Source of the DNA: CAYYJM01 sp964471755
GTDB lineage: Bacteria > Planctomycetota > Planctomycetia > Gemmatales > Gemmataceae
Length of the DNA: 43,753 nucleotides
Assembly (NCBI GenBank): GCA_964471755.1
Contig: CAYYJM010000018.1
Span: forward strand, 1 to 43,753
Direction of reading: 5' to 3'
Position numbers and translations under genes: made by a program. The notes beneath the pieces were generated by a model. That model saw nothing but the letters and a program-made list of their open reading frames with translations. It ran no database searches and was not told where the DNA came from. Positions 15,956 to 22,578 of this stretch are shown piece by piece; within the stretch, counting starts at the first letter, position 1, and each line of letters begins with the position of its first letter.

Positions 15956-16337
15956 CCCGCCCGGTTCCCTACACTGCGCCTCTTCCGCGTCCTGATCCCA
16001 GGTCGTTCCCGCGTCGTCCCAGGCATTCCAGGTTCCCACGACAGTTGAGGCAACGTGTCTTCGCTGACCTTCCAGCGGTTTTCCTGAACCTGCGCCCAAA
16101 GCCTTCCGATAACTGGTAGTGGAGGGGTTGAGGTGCTCAGACGAACAGTACCTCGCCGGTGGAGGAGGATCGGAGAATCCTTCTAACCGCTGGCCTCGCC
16201 AGGGTCGAGAGAACCCTCCACGACCAGGTCGCCAGGTCCTGTCTTTGCGGCCTGTTGGGTTGTCGGAAACAAGTCGAACCCGTTATACTGGCTCGTCGCG
16301 GGGTTTCTGTGGCCGACGCGACGGGGGAGAGTGAACG
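15956..16337. other. 382-bp intergenic region
   Basis: No credible coding frame lies here; short open frames lack ribosome binding sites. The last 80 bases hold a good candidate promoter (16260-16289) for the FlgM-like gene. I see no terminator or repeat in the rest. Confidence 0.6.
16260..16289 (+). promoter_or_regulatory. Candidate promoter of the FlgM-like gene
   Basis: TTGTCG at 16260-16265 (four of six) and TATACT at 16284-16289 (five of six) are 18 bp apart. Transcription would begin near 16296, about 40 nt before the ATG. Confidence 0.55.
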
Positions 16338-16535
16338 ATGCACCGCCATGGTCCTGTCTGTCTGGCTGGTCCGATCTCGAAGCGGAAGCGCAACTGGAAG
16401 TCGCGCAAGGATCGGGAGATTCGTCACGAACTGGTGGCTCGGGTGCGCCGGCAGATCGCGGAGGGCACCTATGACACACCGGAGAAGATGGAGCAGGCGC
16501 TCGATCGTCTGTTGAGCCGCCTCGAGCAGGATTGA
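16338..16535 (+). CDS. Small FlgM-like (anti-sigma-28 C-terminal-like) protein
   Basis: A 65-residue basic protein. The C-terminal half, with RHELVARVRRQIAEGTYDT followed by PEKMEQALDRLL, resembles the FlgM C-terminal pattern of a helix, a G-T/K-Y turn and a second helix. The N-terminus is strongly basic (SKRKRNWKSRKDR). The ATG at 16338 has GGGGGAG at 16323-16329, and an in-frame TGA at 16332-16334 excludes an earlier start. No flagellar genes are nearby, so a role with FliA is not implied; many planctomycetes carry such orphan small proteins. Alternative: a small DNA- or RNA-binding protein. Confidence 0.68.
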   Translation: MHRHGPVCLAGPISKRKRNWKSRKDREIRHELVARVRRQIAEGTYDTPEKMEQALDRLLSRLEQD

Positions 16536-16563
16536 ACCCGCTGGGAAAGCCCGGCCGGTTCGC

Positions 16564-16599
16564 TATAATGAAGCGAGGCCCCGCGGAACGGGGCCTCGC
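16564..16599 (+). promoter_or_regulatory. Consensus -10 box followed at once by a palindrome, upstream of fur
   Basis: TATAAT at 16564-16569 is a perfect -10, but no -35 lies at 16-18 bp. GCGAGGCCCCG (16573-16583) and CGGGGCCTCGC (16589-16599) are perfect 11-bp arms around a 5-nt loop, so the palindrome covers the expected transcription start. No T-run follows. It may be an operator or a 5' stem-loop on the fur mRNA. Confidence 0.5.
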
Positions 16600-16682
16600 A
16601 CCTCGTCGGGCTGGCCGCTCGGCGAGGGCTCTCGTCTTTCCACGCACCGTTGCGTTTGTTGCCGCGATTGAAGGAGAGCCGC

Positions 16683-17171
16683 GTGACGCTGCCTGCCGTT
16701 GCCGTGTCGCAGACCCCCGAGGACAAGTTTCGCGAATACCTCGCGAGCCGTCCGCGACCGCAGCGTTTTACCGATCAGCAGCGCGACATGGTGCGGTACA
16801 TCTTCAGCCAGCACCATCACTTTGACGCTGACCAGTTGATCGACGCCATGAAGGAAGCCGGCCTGGAGATCAGCCGGGCGACCGTGTACCGGACCCTGAC
16901 GAAACTCGTCGATGCGGGCCTACTTCGCCGATTGGAACTGGGGCCGCGAACGTACTACGAGCATGACTACGGCTACCCGGCCCACGATCACATGCACTGT
17001 GACGAGTGCCAGAAGATGATCGAGTTCCAGAGCCCGGAACTGGAGGCGGCCTTGCGCGAGGTCTGTCAGCGGCACAGTTTCAACGCGGCCGGGCACACAC
17101 TCATCCTGCGCGGCATCTGCGCCGAGTGCAACAAGCGACGCTCGACGAAACGCCGCCTGGATATGATCTGA
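16683..17171 (+). CDS. fur: Fur-family metal-responsive transcriptional repressor
   Basis: A 162-residue winged-helix regulator. The N-terminal DNA-binding part includes HHFDADQLIDAMKEAG and SRATVYRTLTKLVDAGLL. The C-terminal dimer domain has DHMHCDECQKMIEF and a second CxxC motif (GICAECN), the usual structural zinc site. The GTG at 16683 is chosen because AAGGAG at 16671-16676 is six bases upstream; the frame extends to a TTG at 16650 without support. The exact metal (iron, zinc or peroxide sensing) cannot be told from the sequence. It converges on the oxidoreductase pseudogene across a palindrome array. Confidence 0.93.
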   Translation: MTLPAVAVSQTPEDKFREYLASRPRPQRFTDQQRDMVRYIFSQHHHFDADQLIDAMKEAGLEISRATVYRTLTKLVDAGLLRRLELGPRTYYEHDYGYPAHDHMHCDECQKMIEFQSPELEAALREVCQRHSFNAAGHTLILRGICAECNKRRSTKRRLDMI

Positions 17172-17312
17172 CCCGACGAAAGTCTGGCGAGCCCCCGACG
17201 AAAGTCTGGCGAGCCCCCCACGAAAGTGGGGGGAGTTTACAGGGCGTGAACTCCCCCCGCTTTCGCGGGGGGCTCGCCAGCCTCCCCCCGCTTTCGCGGG
17301 GGGCTCGCCAGC
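17172..17312. repeat. Array of GGCGAGCCCCC palindromes between fur and the oxidoreductase
   Basis: Two tandem 22-bp units (17172-17193 and 17194-17215) lead into a hairpin CCCCCCAC-GAAA-GTGGGGGG (17214-17233). Two further hairpins in the opposite orientation follow, CCCCCCGC-TTTC-GCGGGGGG at 17253-17272 and 17284-17303, in a 31-bp direct repeat (17251-17281 and 17282-17312). They share the flank CTCGCC or GGCGAG with the element after rho at 1864. Lying between convergent genes, they could terminate transcription both ways. Confidence 0.9.
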
Positions 17313-17319
17313 CTTCCGC

Positions 17320-18724
17320 TTACCCGATCTTCGCCGGCACCTCGTAGCCCTTGCGGTACGGCCGAGTCAGCATCAGGTTCGCCTTCTCGTCGCCGATGAA
17401 CGTCTCCGTCTTCGGATCGATCATCAGCTTCTTGCCGAGATAGTACTCCATCTCGTTCAGCTTCAGATTGTGATCCTTCAGATGATCCTGCATCGACTGG
17501 AAGGTGGCCACTGCCTCCTTGTTGTCACCCAGTGCGTTCGTCTGCTTGACGAACGGCACCAGGGTGCCGAGTCGGTAGCTGACGTTGCCCAGGTGGCACA
17601 GGGCGCTGGACAGGTGTCCCTCGAGGATGTCGGCGTTGAGATCCTCCTTCTTGCCACTGCGGACGGCCTTGATGAAGTTGGCGTAGTGTTCCTCCGGGCC
17701 GCTGAACTTCTTGATGACCTCGCCGTCGTTGTTGTAGGCCACGCCGCCGGTGTAGCTCGGACAGACGACCATGCCTTCCGTGCCGTACCAGACGTTGCCG
17801 ACGAACGGCGTCGGCCGGGCCTGGGTCTTGGGGCTCTCCTTGCCGGGATAGGGGCTCTTCGACGACAAACCGCGCACCTCGAAGATGAGCTGAGAGTCAC
17901 CGTAGTCGAAGACGCAGATCTGCGTGTTGGCCGTCTGGCCGTCGTCGATGTAGCCGAAGCGACCGCCGAGGCTGATGACCGACTTCGGCAGCTCGTTCTT
18001 GTTCAGGCCCCAGCGGGCCTTGTCCATCTCGTGGATGCCCTGGTTGCCGAGGTCGCCGTTGCCGTAGTTCCAGATCCAGTGCCAGTCGTAGTGGAAGCGC
18101 TTCCGCATAATCGGATCCATCGGTGCGGGGCCGCACCAGAGATCGTAATCGACCGACGCGGGCGGCTTCTGTGGTCCATCGACCTTGCCGATCGAGCCAC
18201 GCAGCTTGTAGCACAGACCGCGAGCCAGGGTCACCTTGCCGATCTTGCCGGCGTGGATGAAATCGATCGCGGCCCGCATGCCGGTGCTGGAGCGGCTCTG
18301 CGTGCCGGTCTGGCAGATCTTGTTGTACTTGCGAGCGGCCTCGACGATGCGTCGGCCCTCGCTGACGTTGTGGCTGACCGGCTTCTCGACGTAGACGTGC
18401 CTCGGGGTCGTCGAGGATGCGGCGAAGATCCTTGACGTAAACCGGTTTCTTGCTCTGGGCCTTATCGACGGCCTTGATGGCTCGATCGCCAGCGGCTTCA
18501 TCGACGTCGCAGACGGTGTTGACGACGCAGCCGTGCTTGCCGGCAAAGCCGCTGAGGTGGGAGCCGCCACGACCGCCGCAGCCGATGACGGCGACGCGGA
18601 GCTGGTCGCTCGGCTGGACGGGTCGGGTCGATTGCGGCTGGACGGCTGGCAGATCCTGCGTGCTGGCCAGCAGCGCCGCCAGAGCTGCTCCGTCGCGAAG
18701 GAAGTCGCGCCGATTCAGTGTCAT
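17320..18724 (-). pseudogene. Gfo/Idh/MocA family oxidoreductase with Tat signal, broken by an internal deletion
   Basis: Members are NAD(P)-dependent, usually exported, sugar or inositol oxidoreductases. The start at 18724 (GGAG upstream) gives NRRDFLRDGAALAALLAS, a twin-arginine signal, then the Rossmann start VAVIGCGGRGGSHLSG. After LRRILDDPE (E108, first base at 18403) the homologous frame jumps by +1, and continues as HVYVEKPVSHNVSEGRR from 18399 to the stop at 17320. Intact relatives have about 25 residues at this point, including a TPNHWH motif; these are absent. The missing length must be 2 mod 3, about 74-77 nt, so a simple homopolymer error cannot explain it. The first frame stops at 17897. 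Downstream domain motifs (NYGNGDLGNQGIHEMD) are otherwise intact, so the damage looks recent or is an assembly fault. Confidence 0.85.
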
Positions 18725-18825
18725 GTTGCTTTCTCCGATGGACCCCATCGCGGGGAGGGTGAGAGAACCTCCCTCACTGTAACGGCTGATTGCTGCCGGT
18801 CAACCATGCAGTCGCGAGAACGGCA

Positions 18826-18873
18826 GACCAAAAACAGAAGCCCCACCGTGGCAAGCCACGATGGGGACTTCTG
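18826..18873 (-). terminator. Candidate minus-strand intrinsic terminator
   Basis: On the minus strand AGAAG-CCCCA-GTGGC arms (18836-18852) pair with 18856-18872, with two small mismatched bulges and a short loop, followed by GTTTTT (18830-18835). It would end transcription of the small membrane protein gene at 18974-19162. Its core GGCAAGCC resembles the repeat at 39.8 kb. Confidence 0.65.
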
Positions 18874-18890
18874 TCTCGGTGGAGGATGCC

Positions 18891-18941
18891 CCCTCGCAAT
18901 CGCGAGGGATGGAGCCCGCCAGCTACCGAACGCCGGCGGGC
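18891..18941. repeat. Two further palindromes upstream of the terminator
   Basis: CCCTCGC (18891-18897) pairs with GCGAGGG (18902-18908) around AATC. GCCCGCC (18914-18920) pairs with GGCGGGC (18935-18941). With the terminator hairpin they make three successive stem-loops in 110 bp between the small membrane protein and the oxidoreductase. Confidence 0.6.
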
Positions 18942-18973
18942 AGCAACGGATGACTCACGACCATCGGGTCTCC

Positions 18974-19162
18974 TCAGTCCGCCGTCTGGCCAGCGGAGGG
19001 AGTGTGCGTCTCCTCACGCCGCAGGGCCGCGTTCCAGAGCATGAAGGCGACCCGTTCCCGCAGCACCTGTTCGCGATGGCACTTGACCTCGCGGTAGATG
19101 CGCCAGATGTAATACAGTGTGGCGATCGCCAGGGTGGCGATGCCCAGAGTGATGGTTTGCAT
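18974..19162 (-). CDS. Small single-pass membrane protein
   Basis: A 62-residue protein with one N-terminal membrane span (TLGIATLAIATLYYIWRIY, about 4-22) and a basic cytoplasmic tail (REVKCHREQVLRERVAF). The ATG at 19162 has a GAGG-like site about eight bases upstream. A terminator follows on the same strand. I do not recognise a family. Confidence 0.65.
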   Translation of the reverse strand: MQTITLGIATLAIATLYYIWRIYREVKCHREQVLRERVAFMLWNAALRREETHTPSAGQTAD

Positions 19163-19310
19163 CCCTGGACCTCGTATCGAGTTACCGCGATCCGTCTCGC
19201 CGTTCCTCGTTGTCGAACTGTAGCTTTCCCCCCCCGGTGACGCAAACCTGCGAGGGAAAAACTACCCACGATCGGGCCCACGGAAGTTCTGTCCATCCCT
19301 GAATCCCGGC

Positions 19311-19766
19311 ATGCTTGAACATCACCAACTCTGGCTGACCTCGCCGCGTCCGGACGGCTCGATCCTGATCCGGTCGGCTCCCGAGGGCCCGCTGCTGGGC
19401 CAGGCCGACTGGCTGCCCGGTTCGTGGTTCACCCCGGCGATGCTGGAGGTGCGCGAATACGACGATGCGCCGTTGCTGCTCCGCATTCGTCGGGCCTGGA
19501 CACTGCGTCGCCGCTATCACCTCCACGACGCCGACGATCTTCACGTCGGCTCGGTCCAGTCGGACGCTCTGCTGTCACCGTATGGCGGGCCGGTCGCCTG
19601 GCGGCTGGCCAGCGGCGACGGCGCGGTCTATCACCTGATCGACGGGCCGTTGCTGGCCACCGAGAGACGCGACAGGGCAGGGCGGCGGATGAACTTCGGT
19701 GCGGGAGAGGAGACGGGCAATCCGTTCCTGCGCATGCTCGTCCTGGCGGCAGTGCTAACGCTGTGA
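19311..19766 (+). CDS. Hypothetical protein, weakly scramblase/LURP-like
   Basis: The 151-residue protein contains REYDDAPLLLRIRR and YHLHDADDLHVGSV, a pattern loosely like the repeating strands of the scramblase/LURP beta-barrel family. It ends in a hydrophobic segment (FLRMLVLAAVLTL) that could anchor the C-terminus in a membrane. No strong Shine-Dalgarno precedes the ATG. The stop is three bases from the stop of convergent mntR. The family suggestion is tentative. Confidence 0.62.
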   Translation: MLEHHQLWLTSPRPDGSILIRSAPEGPLLGQADWLPGSWFTPAMLEVREYDDAPLLLRIRRAWTLRRRYHLHDADDLHVGSVQSDALLSPYGGPVAWRLASGDGAVYHLIDGPLLATERRDRAGRRMNFGAGEETGNPFLRMLVLAAVLTL

Positions 19767-19768
19767 CA

Positions 19769-20452
19769 TCACACGGCCGGCGGTGAGCCGGGAACGAGTT
19801 CGCCGAGCAGGCCCGAGAGCCCCTCGCTGCCCAGCGGGTGGACCTGGCTGCCGACGCGGACCTCGAAGAGATCGTCCAGCGGCTGATGCGACAGGACCTC
19901 GACCACTGCTCCGGGGATCAGGCCCAGAGCCTGCCAGCGACGCAGTCGTTCGGGTGAATCGTCGCGAACCTCACGAATCAGCACGCGCTGGCCGGCACGG
20001 AAGTCGCGCAGGGGCCGGAGCGAACGGCGAGCGATTTCGCCGGCACTGGTCGGAATGGGGTGCCCGTGCGGATCTTCCAGCGGTTCGCCCAGGTGGGCGG
20101 CGATGGCCTGTTCCAGACGGGGCGAGATGGCGTGTTCCAGCGCCTCGGCCTCGACATCGACCTCGCTCCAGTCCAGGCCGAGAACGCGGGTCAGGAAGAG
20201 TTCGACGAGCCGGTGTCGGCGAATGACGCGGCGTGCCTCGGCGATCCCCTCGGCCGTCAATCGTGCGCCCTTGCCGGATTCGTACTCGATCCAGCCGGCC
20301 TCCGCCAGACGCTTGAGCATGCCGGTCACCGACGGCGCGCGGACACCCAGACGATTGGCGATCTCCACCGGCGAGACCTGCCGCTCGGCTCCTTCCAGGG
20401 CATGGATGGCCTTGAGGTAATCCTGCACGGCGCGGGACGGTTGCGGGACCAT
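19769..20452 (-). CDS. mntR: DtxR/MntR-family metal-dependent regulator with FeoA-like domain
   Basis: A 227-residue iron- or manganese-responsive repressor. The N-terminal winged helix (SPVEIANRLGVRAPSVTGMLKRL) is followed by a dimerisation/metal domain (EAEALEHAISPRLEQAI, then DPHGHPIP), and a C-terminal FeoA/SH3-like domain (about 150-220). Ligand positions DxxExxxH are those expected of the family. The start at 20452 has GAGGA six bases upstream. No transporter is adjacent, so the regulon is elsewhere. The symbol is by family, since iron-responsive IdeR and manganese-responsive MntR cannot be separated here. Confidence 0.9.
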   Translation of the reverse strand: MVPQPSRAVQDYLKAIHALEGAERQVSPVEIANRLGVRAPSVTGMLKRLAEAGWIEYESGKGARLTAEGIAEARRVIRRHRLVELFLTRVLGLDWSEVDVEAEALEHAISPRLEQAIAAHLGEPLEDPHGHPIPTSAGEIARRSLRPLRDFRAGQRVLIREVRDDSPERLRRWQALGLIPGAVVEVLSHQPLDDLFEVRVGSQVHPLGSEGLSGLLGELVPGSPPAV

Positions 20453-20561
20453 GAATCATCCTCGAGGCCGACAGGGTATCCAGGGAGAGCCTTGCTATTC
20501 TACCCCCCGGATGGCCCTCCTGTCTGCCTCGACTCGATGAAGTTCGCCCGCGCGGATGGGT

Positions 20562-21677
20562 TCAGTAATCCCGGGTCACGAACTCGTAGGACGCTCCGGC
20601 CAGCAGCACGATGCCGGCCAGCACCGAGGCGAGCAGAGACAGACCTGGCAACCAGCCGCCGACCTGCTCCAGTTTGCTGACGTTGAGAACGTCCACGAAG
20701 TCGGTCTGGGCACCGATGGAATGCATCAGCACGAGATGGAAATCGAGCGGCTTGGGCAGAATCCAGTAACCCGTCTCGACCAGGAAGTGCGACACGCCAC
20801 CCAGGGCGCTGAGTTCCGGCTGGAGCAGGATCGCATGCCGGCCGTAGTTCATGGCCCAGCAGATCAGCCAGAAGAAGATCGAGCCAAAGACGCAGACGAC
20901 CGTGCTGCGCGTGGCCACGGCGAGCATGGCCGAGAAGCTGAAGAAGACGGCGAAGTGGATCAGCAATAGCGGCACGCAGGCCCAGTAACTCGCGATCCAG
21001 ACGCCCGTTCGCAGCCCCAGAGCCAGCCAGGTCAGGGTGATGAACAGCAGCACCTGGAAGGCGACGAAGACCAGGACGCCGAGCACCTTGCCCGACAGCA
21101 GCGACCAGCGCGGCACCGGCTTGGCCAGCAACACGCTCACGGACGAGGGCTCGACGAAGGTCGGCAGAAAGCCGGCCGTCCAGACCAGGGCGAGCAGCAG
21201 GCCGAAGGCGTCGGCCACCCAGCCGACCAACTGAAACTGAAAGGTCCGCACGACCTCTTCCCGACCACGATTGATCTCGATCGCGGGAAAGGCACCGAAG
21301 CCGAGCGACAGTTCTCCCTGGACGATGGGAATGCCCTCGCGAACAGCGGCGGCAACCTGGCGGTAGGACGTGACGTAGGGCGAGCCCAGCGTGGGAGCAA
21401 CCTGCATGGTTCCGACCGCCTGGCCTGTCGCACCGTTGCCGAAGATCCCGGCCACCAGGGCGGCGGTCTTGCGAACGTCCTCGCGATGGACCGCGTCGAT
21501 GCCGTTCTCTCCCTGGAATGACAGCGGCACGTCACCGCGAATGGAGACCGACAGGCAGACGGCCGTACACATCAGGGTGACGACCAGCATCAGCCAGAAG
21601 ATGCCGGAAGCCCGGGCCTGGCGGAACGTGTCGCGGACGAGCCAGCGAAGCGTGTAGATCGTTTCCGGGGCTCTCAT
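20562..21677 (-). CDS. ABC-2-type transporter permease
   Basis: A 371-residue integral membrane protein with about six spans. The first is residues 26-44 (IFWLMLVVTLMCTAVCL). A long extracytoplasmic loop (about 45-145) comes next, and the remaining spans are in the C-terminal half. The ATG at 21677 overlaps the stop of the ATPase gene (ATGA), so the two form one translational unit. A second hydrophobic cluster carries PTFVEPSSVSVLLAKPVPR, a stretch common in such permeases. The exported substrate is unknown. Confidence 0.88.
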   Translation of the reverse strand: MRAPETIYTLRWLVRDTFRQARASGIFWLMLVVTLMCTAVCLSVSIRGDVPLSFQGENGIDAVHREDVRKTAALVAGIFGNGATGQAVGTMQVAPTLGSPYVTSYRQVAAAVREGIPIVQGELSLGFGAFPAIEINRGREEVVRTFQFQLVGWVADAFGLLLALVWTAGFLPTFVEPSSVSVLLAKPVPRWSLLSGKVLGVLVFVAFQVLLFITLTWLALGLRTGVWIASYWACVPLLLIHFAVFFSFSAMLAVATRSTVVCVFGSIFFWLICWAMNYGRHAILLQPELSALGGVSHFLVETGYWILPKPLDFHLVLMHSIGAQTDFVDVLNVSKLEQVGGWLPGLSLLASVLAGIVLLAGASYEFVTRDY

Positions 21678-22444
21678 GCGTCACTCTTCCGATCTTGCTG
21701 ATACAGGTGCGTCAAGGCCGTTTCCAGCGAGCGCGGTTCCCGCCCCTTGTCGGCTGCCAGCAGGTCGGCCAGCGTACCCTGGTGAACCACCTGCCCGCGC
21801 ACGAGGACGGCCACCCGCGTACAGAGTTGCTGGATCTCCGAGAGGACGTGAGAAACCAGCAAGACGCCGCCGCCGCGTCGAACGACCTCGCTGACGACCT
21901 CACGGAGCATCACCCGGCCGGACAGGTCGAGGCCCTCGGTCGGTTCGTCCAGGACGAGTAGGCGCGGTTCGTTGATCAGAGCCTGAGCGATGCCGAGTCG
22001 CTGGACCATACCCTTGCTGAAACGGGCAATCGGTTCATCACCGCGATCGGCCAGGCCGACTCGTTCGAGCAGAGCGGAGATGCGCGGTTTGAGAACGTCC
22101 TCCGGGACGAAGGACAGGGCACCGTAGAACTCCAGGAGATTGCGGGCGGTCGGATACTTCGGAAACGCGTGATTCTCGTGGACGTAGCCGACCTGGGCCA
22201 GGGTCTGGCGATCCGAATACGGCCGGCCCAGTCGCTGGATCTCGCCGGAGGTCGGCCGACAGAGAGACAGGAGCATCTTGACCAGGGTAGTCTTGCCGGC
22301 CCGGTTCGGACCGAGCAGGCCGAAGACCTCGCCGACCCCAATGCGGATCGATGCATCCCGAACGGCGACGACGCCTCGCGACCAGGGATCGGAATACGTC
22401 TTGGAGACGCCACGAAATTCGACCAGGGCTTCACCCGATGGCAC
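21674..22444 (-). CDS. ABC transporter ATP-binding protein
   Basis: A 256-residue nucleotide-binding subunit partnering the overlapping permease. Walker A is GPNRAGKTT at 45-53, with Arg in place of the usual Gly at the fourth position. The signature is FSKGMVQRLGIAQAL, Walker B LLVLDEPTEGLD and the switch SHVLSE. The GTG start at 22444 is chosen because GGGGAGG sits eight bases upstream; the frame continues 31 codons further without support. Subfamily features and the lack of a binding protein suggest an exporter. Confidence 0.93.
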   Translation of the reverse strand: MPSGEALVEFRGVSKTYSDPWSRGVVAVRDASIRIGVGEVFGLLGPNRAGKTTLVKMLLSLCRPTSGEIQRLGRPYSDRQTLAQVGYVHENHAFPKYPTARNLLEFYGALSFVPEDVLKPRISALLERVGLADRGDEPIARFSKGMVQRLGIAQALINEPRLLVLDEPTEGLDLSGRVMLREVVSEVVRRGGGVLLVSHVLSEIQQLCTRVAVLVRGQVVHQGTLADLLAADKGREPRSLETALTHLYQQDRKSDA

Positions 22445-22515
22445 GAGCGTAACCTCCCCGCTGAGAACTGGTGACGAGAAAAGGATGCAAGACGTTGCGG
22501 AAGAAAGCAAACAAT

Positions 22516-22556
22516 CCAACGAAGAAGCCCCGGCCATCTGCGACGAAGGCCGGGGC
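22516..22556 (-). terminator. Candidate minus-strand terminator after the TadG-like gene
   Basis: GCCCCGGCC (22527-22535) and GGCCGGGGC (22548-22556) make a perfect 9-bp stem with a 12-nt loop. On the minus strand it is followed by TTCTTCGTTGGATTGTTTGC, a T-rich tract. It lies 23 bp after the TadG-like stop codon. Confidence 0.7.
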
Positions 22557-22578
22557 TGCGCGGATTGTCAGGATCACG

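Noticed and set aside
16573..16599. Palindrome before fur as a classical Fur box
   Set aside because: It is GC-rich, whereas Fur boxes are AT-rich, so it was called only a possible operator or stem.
17172..17312. Possible CRISPR-like array
   Set aside because: The units are adjacent palindromes with no unique spacers of equal length and no cas genes nearby.
21674..22444. GPNRAGKTT Walker A in the second ABC ATPase as a dead nucleotide site
   Set aside because: The essential Gly-Lys-Thr and all other motifs are intact, and the variable fourth position tolerates Arg.
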